Shown here piece by piece: positions 10,039 to 21,475 of a stretch of 64,000 bases of DNA. Position 1 is the stretch's first letter, and each line of letters begins with the position of its first letter. Under the pieces are notes generated by a model. It searched no databases, was not told the origin of the DNA, and worked only from the letters and a program-made list of their open reading frames with translations. The stretch comes from CAVSDF01 sp963726715 (GTDB lineage Bacteria; Bacteroidota; Rhodothermia; Rhodothermales; BA12): NCBI GenBank assembly GCA_963726715.1, contig CAVSDF010000010.1:558001-622000 (forward strand). Reading direction: 5' to 3'. The translations under genes and the position numbers were made by a program.

Positions 10039-10317
10039 ATGGCCGACGCCAACCAGCCCTCCCAGCGCACCTCCCATCCCGGCGGCATCCCCGGCACCGA
10101 CGGCGACATGACGACCCCCAACGAAGACCGGATCGTCGCCGGAACTGACGGTCCTGAACGCGTCGACGGCGGCGTCAATGTGAACGCCACCCGTGCGTTC
10201 GACGCCCACGTGGACGGCGGGCGGCGCGCGACCGGCCCGGATGACGACGGCTCGACCGGCCCGAGCGGGCGTCCGAACCGCCAGAACGACAACGGCGAAA
10301 TGGCCGATCAGGCCTGA
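10039..10317 (+). CDS. Small Gly/Asp/Asn-rich hypothetical protein
   Basis: A 92-residue hydrophilic protein from the ATG at 10039 (an upstream ATG at 10006 would add 11 residues). It reads SHPGGIPGTDGDMTTPNEDR and later GPDDDGSTGPSGRPNRQND, low complexity and likely disordered. It resembles its upstream neighbour in composition but not in sequence. The stop is 11 bases before the bidirectional terminator at 10328-10384. I do not recognise the family. Confidence 0.5.
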   Translation: MADANQPSQRTSHPGGIPGTDGDMTTPNEDRIVAGTDGPERVDGGVNVNATRAFDAHVDGGRRATGPDDDGSTGPSGRPNRQNDNGEMADQA

Positions 10318-10327
10318 GCCGTCGCCG

Positions 10328-10384
10328 CCGAACACAGCTGCGCCCCGGTCTCCACGTGAGAGGCCGGGGCGCAGCTGTGTTCGG
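10328..10384. terminator. Bidirectional terminator hairpin
   Basis: A 57-base inverted repeat: a 21-bp perfect outer stem beginning CCGAACACAGCTGCG, a two-base bulge, 4 more pairs and a short loop. It sits exactly between the convergent gene ends at 10317 (plus) and 10389 (minus), so it can stop transcription from both sides. Confidence 0.85.
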
Positions 10385-10388
10385 CGCG

Positions 10389-11147
10389 TTACTTCGACGC
10401 CAGTTCGACCGTCATCCGCCCGTTGCCCATCTCCGGGCCGAGCGTCGAGACGGCGCGGAGGACGGTGTGCGGCGCGGCGCGGGCGACCCAGATCGTCTGG
10501 GTCGTCGACCCGTCGGTGGCGGCGAGCGTCATCTTGTAGGCCTCGAACGTGCCTGCGGGCACCGTGATCGACTCGGCCGCATCGACGCTGAGCGTCATCG
10601 GCTTCGGCGCCATCGCGCCCTGCGGCTCCATCACCGTCAGCGTTTCGGTGTAGCCGACGGCGAGCGGGCGGATGCCGAAGAGCAGTTCGAGCGCGGCGCC
10701 GCCGGTGTAGGCGGGCGCGGTGAGCGCGACGGAAACCGGCGTCGTGGCGCCGAGCGGCCCGCTCTCGCCCGTCACCGAGGTCGGCGTGAAGCCGAGGCGG
10801 ACGACCTGCGTGCCCATCGGCGTCGGCGCGAAGAGGCGGCGGTAGACGGGCAACCGCGTCGCCGCATCCACCTCCGAACTGTCGACGACCGTCGTGCCGC
10901 CGGCCTCCGGCGGGAGCGTCGTCGAATCGACGATGCGGTAGCGGGCGCTGCCGTCGGCGCCGGTGACGGCCTCAACCGTGCGCGTGCCGTCGAGGCGAAG
11001 CTGCTGCCCCATCACGTCGAGCGTCGTCGTGAAGGTGAGGCGCGGTGCGGGCGTGGTGGACTGCGCGGCAGGCGACTGGGCGAACGCGGCGGGAACGGAG
11101 AGCGCTGCGACGGCGGCGGCAGCGGCGAACGGACGGAACGGCATCAT
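10389..11147 (-). CDS. Secreted protein, DUF3108-like
   Basis: A 252-residue protein with a cleavable signal peptide (AAFAQ near residue 23). The mature part is a predicted all-beta protein: LTFTTTLDVMGQQLRLDG, SARYRIVDSTTLPPEAGG, then VPAGTFEAYKMTLAATDG and TIWVARAAPHTVLRA. The pattern of a lipid-style precursor, a GTFEAYKM core and a final IWVA...LR strand fits DUF3108-type periplasmic proteins. No catalytic residues stand out. Either of two adjacent ATGs (11147 or 11144) could be the start. It faces the nuo-side genes and shares their terminator. Confidence 0.6.
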   Translation of the reverse strand: MMPFRPFAAAAAVAALSVPAAFAQSPAAQSTTPAPRLTFTTTLDVMGQQLRLDGTRTVEAVTGADGSARYRIVDSTTLPPEAGGTTVVDSSEVDAATRLPVYRRLFAPTPMGTQVVRLGFTPTSVTGESGPLGATTPVSVALTAPAYTGGAALELLFGIRPLAVGYTETLTVMEPQGAMAPKPMTLSVDAAESITVPAGTFEAYKMTLAATDGSTTQTIWVARAAPHTVLRAVSTLGPEMGNGRMTVELASK

Positions 11148-11446
11148 AGAACGAGGAAGGAGTGGAAACGACGGGATCGCGCGGTGCGTGGTCCTGTGGT
11201 GACGAACGCGCCGGGCGCAGGTTGCAGCGTGCCGCGACCCAGCCTTCACCTCACATCCCGCCACGCGCCGCTGCGATCGGGACGCCCGAGCGGCGCGTGA
11301 AGCTCCGGGCAACGGCCCCGACGGGGCCGTGTGGCGCGGGGCAGGCCCGGAGGGCGGGCGTATCTTGGCGGCACGCGCGCGCATGTCGCTCTCCGACCGC
11401 CGCCCGTCCGCTTTCGCTACGCCTGCCTGCCCTCCGCCGCCCCCGC

Positions 11447-12484
11447 ATGGACCTGTCGCTGCCCCTGACCGCCCTCGTCGGCTTCGTCATCATCAACGTG
11501 ATGCTCATCTCGGCGTCGCTGCTCGTCTACTTCGAGCGCAAGATCGCCGGCTGGATTCAGAACCGCCCCGGCCCGAACCGCGTCGGCCCCTACGGCATCC
11601 TGCAACCGTTCGCCGACGTGGCGAAGCTGATCTTCAAGGAAGACATCGTGCCGGTGCAGGCCAACGGCTTCGTCCACAGCCTCGCGCCCGTGCTGATGGT
11701 GGTGATTGCGATGACGACGGCGGCGCTGATCCCGTACGCCAAGGGCTTCGTCATCGCCGACATGAACGTGTCGGTGCTCGTCGTGCTCGCGCTCACCTCG
11801 ATCTCCGTCTACGGCGTCACGCTCGCCGGGTGGTCGTCGAACTCCAAGTTCTCGCTCCTCGGCGGCCTCCGCTCGTCGGCGCAGATGATCTCCTACGAAC
11901 TGGCGATGGGCCTCGCCGTGCTGACGGTGATCCTCATGACCGGCTCGATGCGCCTCGTGGACATCGTCGAGTTTCAGGCGTCGGGGCAGGCGCTGCTCGG
12001 CTGGAACGTCGTCCGCGCGCCGGTTGCAGCCATCATCTTCATCGTCTGCGCCTTCGCCGAGACCAACCGCGCGCCCTTCGACCTCCCCGAGGCCGAGCAG
12101 GAGCTCGTCGGCGGCTACCACACCGAGTATTCGGGGATGAAGTTCGGCATGTTCTTCCTGGCTGAATACGTCAACTTCTACCTCGCGTCGTTCCTCATTG
12201 TGACGCTGTTTTTCGGCGGCTACCTGATTCCGTTTCAGCCTGCGCTGCTCTCGATCTTCCCCGCGCTCGACGGCTCGCTCCTGCTCGGCGTGATGCAGGT
12301 GGCGACGCTCTTCCTGAAGGTCTTCTTCTTCGCCTTCTTCTTCATCTGGGTGCGCTGGACGCTGCCGCGCTTCAAGTACCAGCAGCTGATGACGCTCGGC
12401 TGGAAGATGCTCCTGCCCATCGCCCTCGCCAACGTCGTCCTCTACGCGCTCGTGCTCACCGCGTGGCACGCGATCACGCACTGA
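11447..12484 (+). CDS. nuoH: NADH-quinone oxidoreductase subunit H
   Basis: A 345-residue membrane subunit with about eight helices that forms part of the quinone entry channel. Signatures are FERKIAGWIQNRPGPNRVGP, AFAETNRAPFDLPEAEQELV and GYHTEYSGMKFGMFFLAEY. The start at 11447 gives the family length. It stands alone, 2.1 kb after nuoG and without nuoI-N next to it. From memory, Rhodothermus marinus complex I genes are likewise spread over two operons and single genes, with nqo8 (nuoH) detached; the remaining subunits should be elsewhere on this chromosome. Confidence 0.96.
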   Translation: MDLSLPLTALVGFVIINVMLISASLLVYFERKIAGWIQNRPGPNRVGPYGILQPFADVAKLIFKEDIVPVQANGFVHSLAPVLMVVIAMTTAALIPYAKGFVIADMNVSVLVVLALTSISVYGVTLAGWSSNSKFSLLGGLRSSAQMISYELAMGLAVLTVILMTGSMRLVDIVEFQASGQALLGWNVVRAPVAAIIFIVCAFAETNRAPFDLPEAEQELVGGYHTEYSGMKFGMFFLAEYVNFYLASFLIVTLFFGGYLIPFQPALLSIFPALDGSLLLGVMQVATLFLKVFFFAFFFIWVRWTLPRFKYQQLMTLGWKMLLPIALANVVLYALVLTAWHAITH

Positions 12485-12507
12485 GCCGCGCGGTCGCCGG
12501 AACGCAC

Positions 12508-12543
12508 CGCGGGCCGCGCTTCCCTGAGGAGGCGCGGCCCGCG
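12508..12543. terminator. Hairpin terminator between nuoH and a convergent gene
   Basis: A 12-bp perfect stem (CGCGGGCCGCGC and its complement) with a 12-base loop, 24 bases after the nuoH stop and 35 bases before the end of the convergent minus-strand gene. It can serve both. Confidence 0.75.
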
Positions 12544-12578
12544 TGGTATTGGGGAGACCCCGGAGAGTGGCGGGCGCC

Positions 12579-13778
12579 TCAGAGGCGCGTCACGACGACG
12601 GTGCGGGCGACGGTCTCGCCGATCACACGGAGGGCGTACACCCCGGGGGCCAGGCCGTCGCCGGGGACGGTCACGCGAAGCGCGGCGCCCGCTTCGACGG
12701 CTCCGTCGTAGAGCGCGGCCACGCGGCGCCCGAGGGCATCGTACAGGTCCACGCGCACCGCCTGGGGCTCGCGCAGCACGACGCGCAGCGCCGTCGACTC
12801 GCTGAACGGGTTCGGTCCTGCAAGCGAGACGACAGCCGCCGCATCGGGCACGAGCGCCACCTCGATCTCCGCCGTCGGGGTGGCGGTGCCGTCGAGGTCG
12901 CGCTGGACGAGGCGGACGGCGTAGCGGCCCGGCGCGACGCCCTCGACGGTGTGGCTGTAGGCATGCCGCTCCGACGACGTGCCCGCGCCGGCCACGAAGG
13001 CCATCTCACGCCACAGCAGCGCTGCAGGAGACGCGGCAGCGGCGATCTCGCGCAGTTCGATGCCCCAGCCCGCGTTGCCGGTCTCGCTCTCGGTGACCCA
13101 GTCGAGGCGCAGCGCGTCGCCGTCGGCGCGGGCGGCGACAGCGGAGAGTTCGACGGGCAGCGTGCCCGTCTCGGCGATCGTCCACCGCGAGAAGGCCGCG
13201 ACGCCCGTGAGCGTGAGCGTGTTGGCCGTCGTGTTGAGCACGCCGCCGCGCTCGGACCACGTCGCGCCGGCATCGGTCGAGCGGTAGAGCACGAGCGCCG
13301 ATTCGGTGAGGCCGCTGAGCTCGGCGTCGTGGTAGGCGAGCGTGAGCGTGGCGTTGAGGCCCGTGTTGAGCGTCGGCGCGATGTCGTAGGCCCGCGCAAT
13401 GCCCTGGAAGCCGCGGCCGCTCTGGCGCACCGCCGTGCGCGTGACGACCACGCTGCCGAGGTTGGCCGCGCTGGTGATCGTCGCGCCGAGACCGCCGACG
13501 TTCTGCCCCGCCGGTGCGTTGAGCGCACGCGTGGCCGTGAGCGTGCCGTCGGAGATTCGTCCGTTCGACTCGACGAGCGTTGCGGTCGCGCCGAAGTCCA
13601 TCGTCGCGGTGCCGATCGACATCACGCCACCGCCGGAGACGGTCAGCGTCGCGCCGCCGGCCACCGTCACCTGCTGCGCCTGCGCCGCACGGAGCGGCAG
13701 GACGGCAAGCGGAGCGGCGGCAAGTGCGGCGAGCGAGAAGGCGGCGCGGGGTCGCGGGAAGCTGCTGCGCCGGCTCAT
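12579..13778 (-). CDS. Secreted protein with type IX secretion sorting domain
   Basis: A 399-residue protein with a signal peptide (AAQAQQ near residue 34). The N-terminal half has repeated beta-rich segments ending in a T9SS-associated module (VLNTTANTLTLTGVAAFSRW), and the middle reads ARADGDALRLDWVTESETGN as in fibronectin-like domains. The C-terminus, GPNPFSESTALRVVL ... RVDLYDALGRRVAALYDG ... LAPGVYALRVIG, is a classic type A sorting domain (TIGR04183-like), recognised by the type IX system and removed at the outer membrane. Its start ATG overlaps the stop of the upstream gene by 4 bases (ATGA), so the two are translationally coupled. Substrate or binding partner unknown. Confidence 0.85.
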   Translation of the reverse strand: MSRRSSFPRPRAAFSLAALAAAPLAVLPLRAAQAQQVTVAGGATLTVSGGGVMSIGTATMDFGATATLVESNGRISDGTLTATRALNAPAGQNVGGLGATITSAANLGSVVVTRTAVRQSGRGFQGIARAYDIAPTLNTGLNATLTLAYHDAELSGLTESALVLYRSTDAGATWSERGGVLNTTANTLTLTGVAAFSRWTIAETGTLPVELSAVAARADGDALRLDWVTESETGNAGWGIELREIAAAASPAALLWREMAFVAGAGTSSERHAYSHTVEGVAPGRYAVRLVQRDLDGTATPTAEIEVALVPDAAAVVSLAGPNPFSESTALRVVLREPQAVRVDLYDALGRRVAALYDGAVEAGAALRVTVPGDGLAPGVYALRVIGETVARTVVVTRL

Positions 13779-15109
13779 CGCTGCGGGGCGTTTGAGGACG
13801 CGGCGACCAGACGCGCGAGGGCAGCCTCGACGGCGGCGAGGCGCGCCAGAACGGCGTCGGCGTGGGCGAGCGCGGCGCCGAGGCGGGCGACGTCGGCTTC
13901 GAGCGCGTCGGCGCGGGCGGTCGCGGCGCGGGCGGCGGCAGTGGCGGCGGCGAGGTCCGCGCGCATCGCGTCCACGTCGGCCTGCGCGAGCGCGGCGTCG
14001 CGGACGAGGGCGTCGGTGCGCACGGCGAGGGCCTTGACGCCGGCGAAGGTCACCCCGTCGATGTCGCCCATGCCGATGGCCGTCGGCCCGATGCCGAGGC
14101 CGAAGGCGGCGTGGAAGTCCTCAGCGACGGGCCCCATGTGGCGGGTGCGGGTGCTGTCGCCGATCATCTCCCACGTCGTCACCGGCGTCGTGGCGATGCG
14201 CGCGAGCACGTCCTCGCCCTCGACGTCCTCGTAGGCGTGCTTGAGCGTCCGGCTCGACGCGCACGTCCACGTCGGCACCGCGACGGTCAGGTCGCAGCCG
14301 ACGTTGCCGCCCGCGCCGGGCGTGTTGCCGTTGGCGGCGGTCGAGACGCGCAGGCGAATGCCGCCGTTGGCGCGGAGGCGAAACTCGTTGTTGGCCTGCG
14401 AGCGGACGTACGTGGTCGTGGACTCGTCGCCGATCACGATGGCGCCGGTGTAGGAGGTTCCGTTGCAGGCGCCGTTGACGGGGTCGACCGAGCACGTCAC
14501 GGCGCGGTAGCCGAGCGCGGTGGTGTAGTCGCCGAAGGCGCCGGTGCGGTAGCCGAGCGCGGTCGAGCCCTGCCCCGTCGCTTGGACCGTGTAGCCGATG
14601 GCCGTGCAGGCGAAGCCTGAACAGAGGTTGCTCGCCCCTGAGGAGAAGCCTGCCGTTCCGCTCACCGTCACGGCGGAGCCGAAGCCGACGCCGACAGTCG
14701 AGGACACCGTCACCTGGTCTCCGTAGGCGAACGCGCCGTAGCCGCTGGCGATAACCTGATTGCCGCCGGCGAAGGTAAAGTCGTCCATGTTGGCGTCGTC
14801 CCAGTTGGTCTGGCCCGTCGGCACGCGCCCGAAGCGCAGCGAGCCGCGGCACGGGTGCCACATGAACCGCGTCCCGGCGCCGGTGGCGGGGATGTAGGCC
14901 GCGCACCCAGTCGTGTTGCCGACGTCGCGCACGAAGCCGTGGGAGACGATGCCGCCGTTCTTGTCGACCTTGAGCACCGTCGTGGTGGTGCGCGCGTCGT
15001 CGGGGTCGGCGGTGATGCCGAGGATGGTCTCGTTCTGGGCCTGCGCCACGAGCGGCACGGCGGAGAGGACGAGGAGGGCGCCGAAGCGCCGAAGCGAAGT
15101 GACGGTCAT
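13775..15109 (-). CDS. Secreted head-repeat protein with S74-type intramolecular chaperone end
   Basis: A 444-residue protein with a signal peptide (LVAQAQ near residue 24). Residues ~115-230 hold repeats such as ASGYGAFAYGDQV and STALGYRTGAFGDYTTALGY, like the left-handed beta-roll heads of trimeric adhesins. The segment SSRTLKHAYEDVEGEDVLAR with MGPVAEDFHAAFGLG and DGVTFAGVKALAVR matches the peptidase S74 / tail-spike chaperone domain, which normally trimerises and self-cleaves at a Ser near SSRTLK. The last ~90 residues are an Ala-rich coiled coil. A homotrimeric surface fibre is the natural inference. The downstream T9SS protein overlaps it by 4 bases. Confidence 0.75.
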   Translation of the reverse strand: MTVTSLRRFGALLVLSAVPLVAQAQNETILGITADPDDARTTTTVLKVDKNGGIVSHGFVRDVGNTTGCAAYIPATGAGTRFMWHPCRGSLRFGRVPTGQTNWDDANMDDFTFAGGNQVIASGYGAFAYGDQVTVSSTVGVGFGSAVTVSGTAGFSSGASNLCSGFACTAIGYTVQATGQGSTALGYRTGAFGDYTTALGYRAVTCSVDPVNGACNGTSYTGAIVIGDESTTTYVRSQANNEFRLRANGGIRLRVSTAANGNTPGAGGNVGCDLTVAVPTWTCASSRTLKHAYEDVEGEDVLARIATTPVTTWEMIGDSTRTRHMGPVAEDFHAAFGLGIGPTAIGMGDIDGVTFAGVKALAVRTDALVRDAALAQADVDAMRADLAAATAAARAATARADALEADVARLGAALAHADAVLARLAAVEAALARLVAASSNAPQR

Positions 15110-15365
15110 GGCCGTGGAATGGGACGGAGTGAACCTCTCCAGCACCCGGGCCGGGCGATGAACGACGCGGAGAAGCAGGTGGCCCTATGGTAGGACCTCT
15201 GGCGATTTGATGCATCGGATCGCCGATCAAAAATCTTCCGTGTGTCTGCCGTGTGCGGGCCTCAGGGACGGGCAGAGCGGAGGCCGCTCGCGGACCGCGT
15301 GACCGGGACCGCCCCCGCCGCGCCGTAGGTTGGCGACGTCGCCGCTCGCCCGCCCCGTTCCTCCG

Positions 15366-16031
15366 ATGACCCTCGCCCCCTCGATCCTCTCCGCCGACTT
15401 CGCCCGCCTGGGCGACCATGCCCGCGAGGCGCTTGCCGCCGGTGCCGACTGGCTGCACATCGACGCGATGGACGGGCACTTCGTGCCCAACCTGACCATC
15501 GGCCCGCTCGTCGTCGAGGCCCTGCGCGGCGTGAAGGCCGATACCGGCTGCGCGCTCGACTGCCACCTGATGATCGAGCAGCCCGAGCGCCTCGTCGACG
15601 CCTTCGCGCGCGCCGGGGCGGACACGATCACCGTCCACGCCGAGGCGTGCCGCCACCTGCACCGCGTCGTGCAGCAGATCCGCGAGAGCGGCGCCCGCGC
15701 GGGCGTGGCCGTCAACCCGGCGACACCGCTCGTCATGCTCGAAGACATCCTGGGCGACGTAGACCTCGTGCTCGTGATGTCGGTCAACCCCGGCTTCGGC
15801 GGGCAGGCGTACATCCCGGCGAGCACCGCCAAGATCGCGCGCCTCGCGGCACTGCGCCGGGCGACGGGCACGCGCTTCCAGATCGAAGTCGACGGCGGCG
15901 TCAAGCCCTCGAACGTCGCCGAGGTCGTGAACGCGGGCGCGGACGTCGTCGTGGCGGGAAGCGCCGTCTTCGGTAGCGATGTGGCGGCCAACGTCCGCGC
16001 CTTCCGCGCAGCGCTCGAAACGCCGGTGTGA
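15366..16031 (+). CDS. rpe: Ribulose-phosphate 3-epimerase
   Basis: A 221-residue TIM-barrel enzyme that interconverts ribulose 5-phosphate and xylulose 5-phosphate in the pentose phosphate pathway. The family motifs are present: APSILSADFARLG at the start, HIDAMDGHFVPNLTIGP (metal-binding His and Asp), VMSVNPGFGGQ and QIEVDGGVKPSN (phosphate-binding and catalytic Asp). The ATG at 15366 gives a standard N-terminus. It stands alone, divergent from the head-repeat gene and convergent with the EamA gene. Confidence 0.96.
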   Translation: MTLAPSILSADFARLGDHAREALAAGADWLHIDAMDGHFVPNLTIGPLVVEALRGVKADTGCALDCHLMIEQPERLVDAFARAGADTITVHAEACRHLHRVVQQIRESGARAGVAVNPATPLVMLEDILGDVDLVLVMSVNPGFGGQAYIPASTAKIARLAALRRATGTRFQIEVDGGVKPSNVAEVVNAGADVVVAGSAVFGSDVAANVRAFRAALETPV

Positions 16032-16090
16032 CCGGGCACGCGCGCTGGGCGTGAGCACGACGTGCGGAGAAGACGGTGAGGGCGGCGTCT

Positions 16091-17085
16091 CTACGGGTCC
16101 GAGGTGGGACCGGGCAGCAGCGGCGCGCGCTCGCGGGCGAGGATGCCCACGCCGACGAGCACGAGGGCGGCGCCCGCCACGCTCCACACCGTCACCACCT
16201 CTCCCAGAACGACGGCGCCGAGGGCGATCGTCGCCACCGGCCCGATCATCCCCGTGCTCGCCGCGACGGGCGCCCCGACACGGTCGAGGGCGACGCCGAG
16301 CAGCAACATCGGCGCGACGTAGCACGCCATCGCGTTGACGAACGACAAGCCCAGCACCGGCACGGCGACGATCCGTCCGGCAGCGCGAACGCCCCGAAGA
16401 GACCGCCGCCGCGCATCACCGACGCGGCCCCGGCGTGAACGAGCGCCGCGAGGGCCGCCCACACCGCCACGCTCGCCGTCAGCCGCATGGGTCCGATGCG
16501 GCGCGTCACCTCGGCGCTCGCGGTCAGGTAGACGGCGTAGATGAGCGCCGACGCCAGCACGAGCGCCCCGCCGGTGCGCACATCGCCACTGCCGCCCCGC
16601 GCGATCTCGTGCGCGAAGACGACGCCGACGCCCGCGTACGCCACCGCCACCGCCGCCCACTGCCGCCGCGTCGGCGGGCGGCGCAGGACGACGGCGGCGA
16701 GAAGAAGGACGAAGGTCGGGTTGAGGAAGAGGACGAGCCGCTCGAATGCCGCCGTCACGTGGGCGAGGCCCGCGAAGTCGAGGTACGTCGACGCGTACAG
16801 CCCGGCGACCCCGAGCGCCGCGATGCGGGCGTGGTCGGCGCGCGCGAGCCGCTCGCGTCCGCGTCCGGCGTGCCACGCGAGCGCTGCCATCACCGGCGCC
16901 GCGAGCGCGAGCCGCAGCACGACGACCGTCTCGACGGGCACGCCGTAGCGGTACGTCAGCTTCGCCACGATGGCTTTGGCGGCGAAGAGGAGCGCACTCG
17001 CCGCCGCGCACGCCATCCCGACGCGCCGCGCGCGGGCCGCCGCAGAGGCATCGTTAAGGGAGACGGAGGCAGCGGTTTCGGGCAC
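16091..17085 (-). CDS. EamA/DMT-family permease (one frameshift)
   Basis: A membrane protein of about 300 residues with ten predicted helices in two EamA repeats. The first repeat begins AAASALLFAAKAIVAKLTYR and the second ends GAVVLGEVVTVWSVAGAALV. These transporters export metabolites or amino acids; the substrate cannot be read from sequence. The frame changes near 16385, between helices 7 and 8, and is restored by adding one base (or removing two), after which the conserved second repeat follows without a gap. I treat it as intact with an error. Confidence 0.8.
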
Positions 17086-17217
17086 GCCGCGCCCACCGCC
17101 GCCGCGGTTCGCCCGTTCCGCCCCGCCGCGCGGATGCGCCGTCGATTCACGCGGCGCGAACCGGGCGAGCGAGGGGGGCGGAACGCGGGCTCGGGCGTTC
17201 GCGGAGGCCCGATCGAT

Positions 17218-17246
17218 CTGTCAGGCCCGGAGGCCCGGCAGGTTCG
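17218..17246. repeat. Palindromic repeat, CTGTCAGG class
   Basis: Degenerate copy: CTGTCAGGCCCGG followed by a partial complement and GGTTCG, just upstream of priA. Better copies lie at 22704 and 35209. Confidence 0.7.
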
Positions 17247-17268
17247 CGCACGCCAACCGCCCTGCCCC

Positions 17269-19763
<2,495 letters not shown>

Positions 19764-19770
19764 CGATGCC

Positions 19771-20274
19771 TCACAGATCGCGCGTGTAGGTCGTGGCGAG
19801 TGGGCGCGCGTTCCAGGCGGCGACGAGAGATTCGGCGGCGGCGTTGCCCCGTGCGATGTCGAAGCGGAGGCGGTCGGCGCCCTCGGCGGTGGCCCAGTCG
19901 GTGGCGGCATCTAACAAGCGGCGTGCGAGGCCGGTGCGCCGGGCGGCGGGGGCGACGTAGAGTTCGCCGACGTAGACCTCGCGCGCATCGGCGTAGACCG
20001 GCGAGGCCGCGAACGGCTCGGCAACAACGAACCCGACGAGTGCGCCGCCGGCATCTTCTGCCACCCATACCGCAGGCGTTCCCGTGTCGACGGCCTCGCG
20101 GCGCGTTCCAGCCCACAGGCGCCCGGCCTCGGGCGAGGGCGCGAGGCGCGGGTCGGCGGCGCTCTGCTCGCGCACGAACGCCATCCACAGCGCATCGAGG
20201 GCCTCGGCGTCGGCGCGGATCACGCGACGCACGACGGGGAATGCGGCGCTGGCGGGCGGCAGCGGCTCAGCCAC
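19771..20274 (-). CDS. GNAT-family N-acetyltransferase
   Basis: A 167-residue acetyl-CoA-dependent transferase. The central strand and acetyl-CoA loop read VYVGELYVAPAARRTGLARR followed by LLDAATDWATAEGADRLRF, the Q/RxxGxA/G pattern of the fold. The substrate is unknown. It starts at a GTG that overlaps the end of asd by 8 bases, so it is the last gene of the met/asd operon. Such overlap suggests shared regulation rather than shared chemistry. Confidence 0.85.
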   Translation of the reverse strand: MAEPLPPASAAFPVVRRVIRADAEALDALWMAFVREQSAADPRLAPSPEAGRLWAGTRREAVDTGTPAVWVAEDAGGALVGFVVAEPFAASPVYADAREVYVGELYVAPAARRTGLARRLLDAATDWATAEGADRLRFDIARGNAAAESLVAAWNARPLATTYTRDL

Positions 20275-21353
20275 GGGCAGCGATGCGGCCCTGCGCGGCG
20301 AGGAGTTCGGCGTTGAGGATCGCGCCCCCGGCGGCGCCGCGGACGGTGTTGTGGACGAGCGCCACGAACTTGACGCCGAGCACCGCGCACGCCTGCACGC
20401 GCCCGACCGACACCGTCATCCCGCCCCCCAGCCCGACATGGCGGCGCGTCTGCGGCGCGTCGGGCGCGTCGAAGTGGTGCAGCCAGCGCGCGGGCGCCGT
20501 CGGCAGGCCGAGGCCGTCGAGCGGGTTCGGGGCATTGACGAGGGCGTTGCGGACGGCATCCGCCGACGGATCGCCCGAGAGCCGCACCGAGACGCAGAGC
20601 AGGTGGCCGTCGATGACGGGCACGCGGTTGCACTGCGCGGAGACGGCGAAGGTGGCGGCTTCGATGGTTGCGCCATCGTCGCCATCCACAAGACGCCCGA
20701 GAAGTTTGCCCGGCTCCGACGGCCATCTTCTCCTCCTCCCCTCCGATGTACGGGACGACGTTGCCGAGCGCGTCGAGCGAGGCGACGCCGGGGTAGCCCG
20801 CGCCCGAGAGCGCCTGCATCGTGACGACGTGCACAGCCTCGACGCCGAAGGCCGCGTGAAGGGGCGCGAGCGCGCACGCGAGGCCGACCGTCGAGCAGTT
20901 CGGGTTCGTGACGATGAATCCCTTGCCGCTCGCGTCGAACGTCTGCCGGTCGATGAGGGCGGTGTGATCGGGGTTGACCTCGGGGATCAGAAGCGGCACC
21001 GTAGGGTCGAGGCGGTGGTTGCGCGCGTTCGAAACGACGGCCACACCGGCCGCCGCGAACGCCGCCTCGATCTCGCCCGCGACCGACGCATCGAGGCCCG
21101 AGAAGACGATGTCGCACGTGTCGAGCGCCCCGCCCTGCCCCGGTCGTGCCTCCTCGACGGTCATCGCGGCGATGGCGTCGGGGATGGGCGTCGAGAGCGT
21201 CCAGTTCGCCGCGTCGGCGTAGCGCTTGCCCGCGCTTCGCTCCGACGCCCCGAGGGCGACGACGTCGAACCACGGGTGGCCGTCGAGAAGGCGGATGAAC
21301 TGCTGGCCGACGGCGCCGGTCGCGCCGAGGATGCCGACGTTGTAGCGGGGCAT
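20267..21353 (-). CDS. asd: Aspartate-semialdehyde dehydrogenase (one frameshift)
   Basis: About 360 residues; reduces aspartyl phosphate to aspartate semialdehyde, the branch point to lysine, threonine and methionine. The NADP-binding start is VGILGATGAVGQQFIRLLDG and the catalytic cysteine is in FIVTNPNCSTVGLACALAP. The C-terminal half holds SAQCNRVPVIDGHLLCVSVR. The frame breaks near 20708; removing one G joins EEKMAV to EPGKLLGRLVDGDDG, so it is likely an error. It follows metX on the minus strand and falls under the same SAM riboswitch if the transcript runs through, which fits its role in supplying homoserine. Confidence 0.93.
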
Positions 21354-21432
21354 GGGGGAAGAGGATTGGGGATCGGGAATGTGGGTACGGGGATGGAGTA
21401 CGGCACCGGCGACGCCGAGTGCCCGGAGCGCC

Positions 21433-21460
21433 GTAGGGGCGGGTCTCGACCCGCCCGGTT
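21433..21460. repeat. Palindromic repeat with TAGGGG/CCCGGTT ends
   Basis: GGGCGGGTC and its complement around two bases, bounded by GTAGG and GGTT. Its ends match those of the terminal repeats of the element at 36419-36578, so it may be a solo end of that family. Confidence 0.75.
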
Positions 21461-21475
21461 GCGCCACAGCGCCCT

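Noticed and set aside
16435..17268. Long plus-strand extension of priA
   Set aside because: It is antisense to the EamA transporter and contains no PriA-like sequence before the GTG at 17269.
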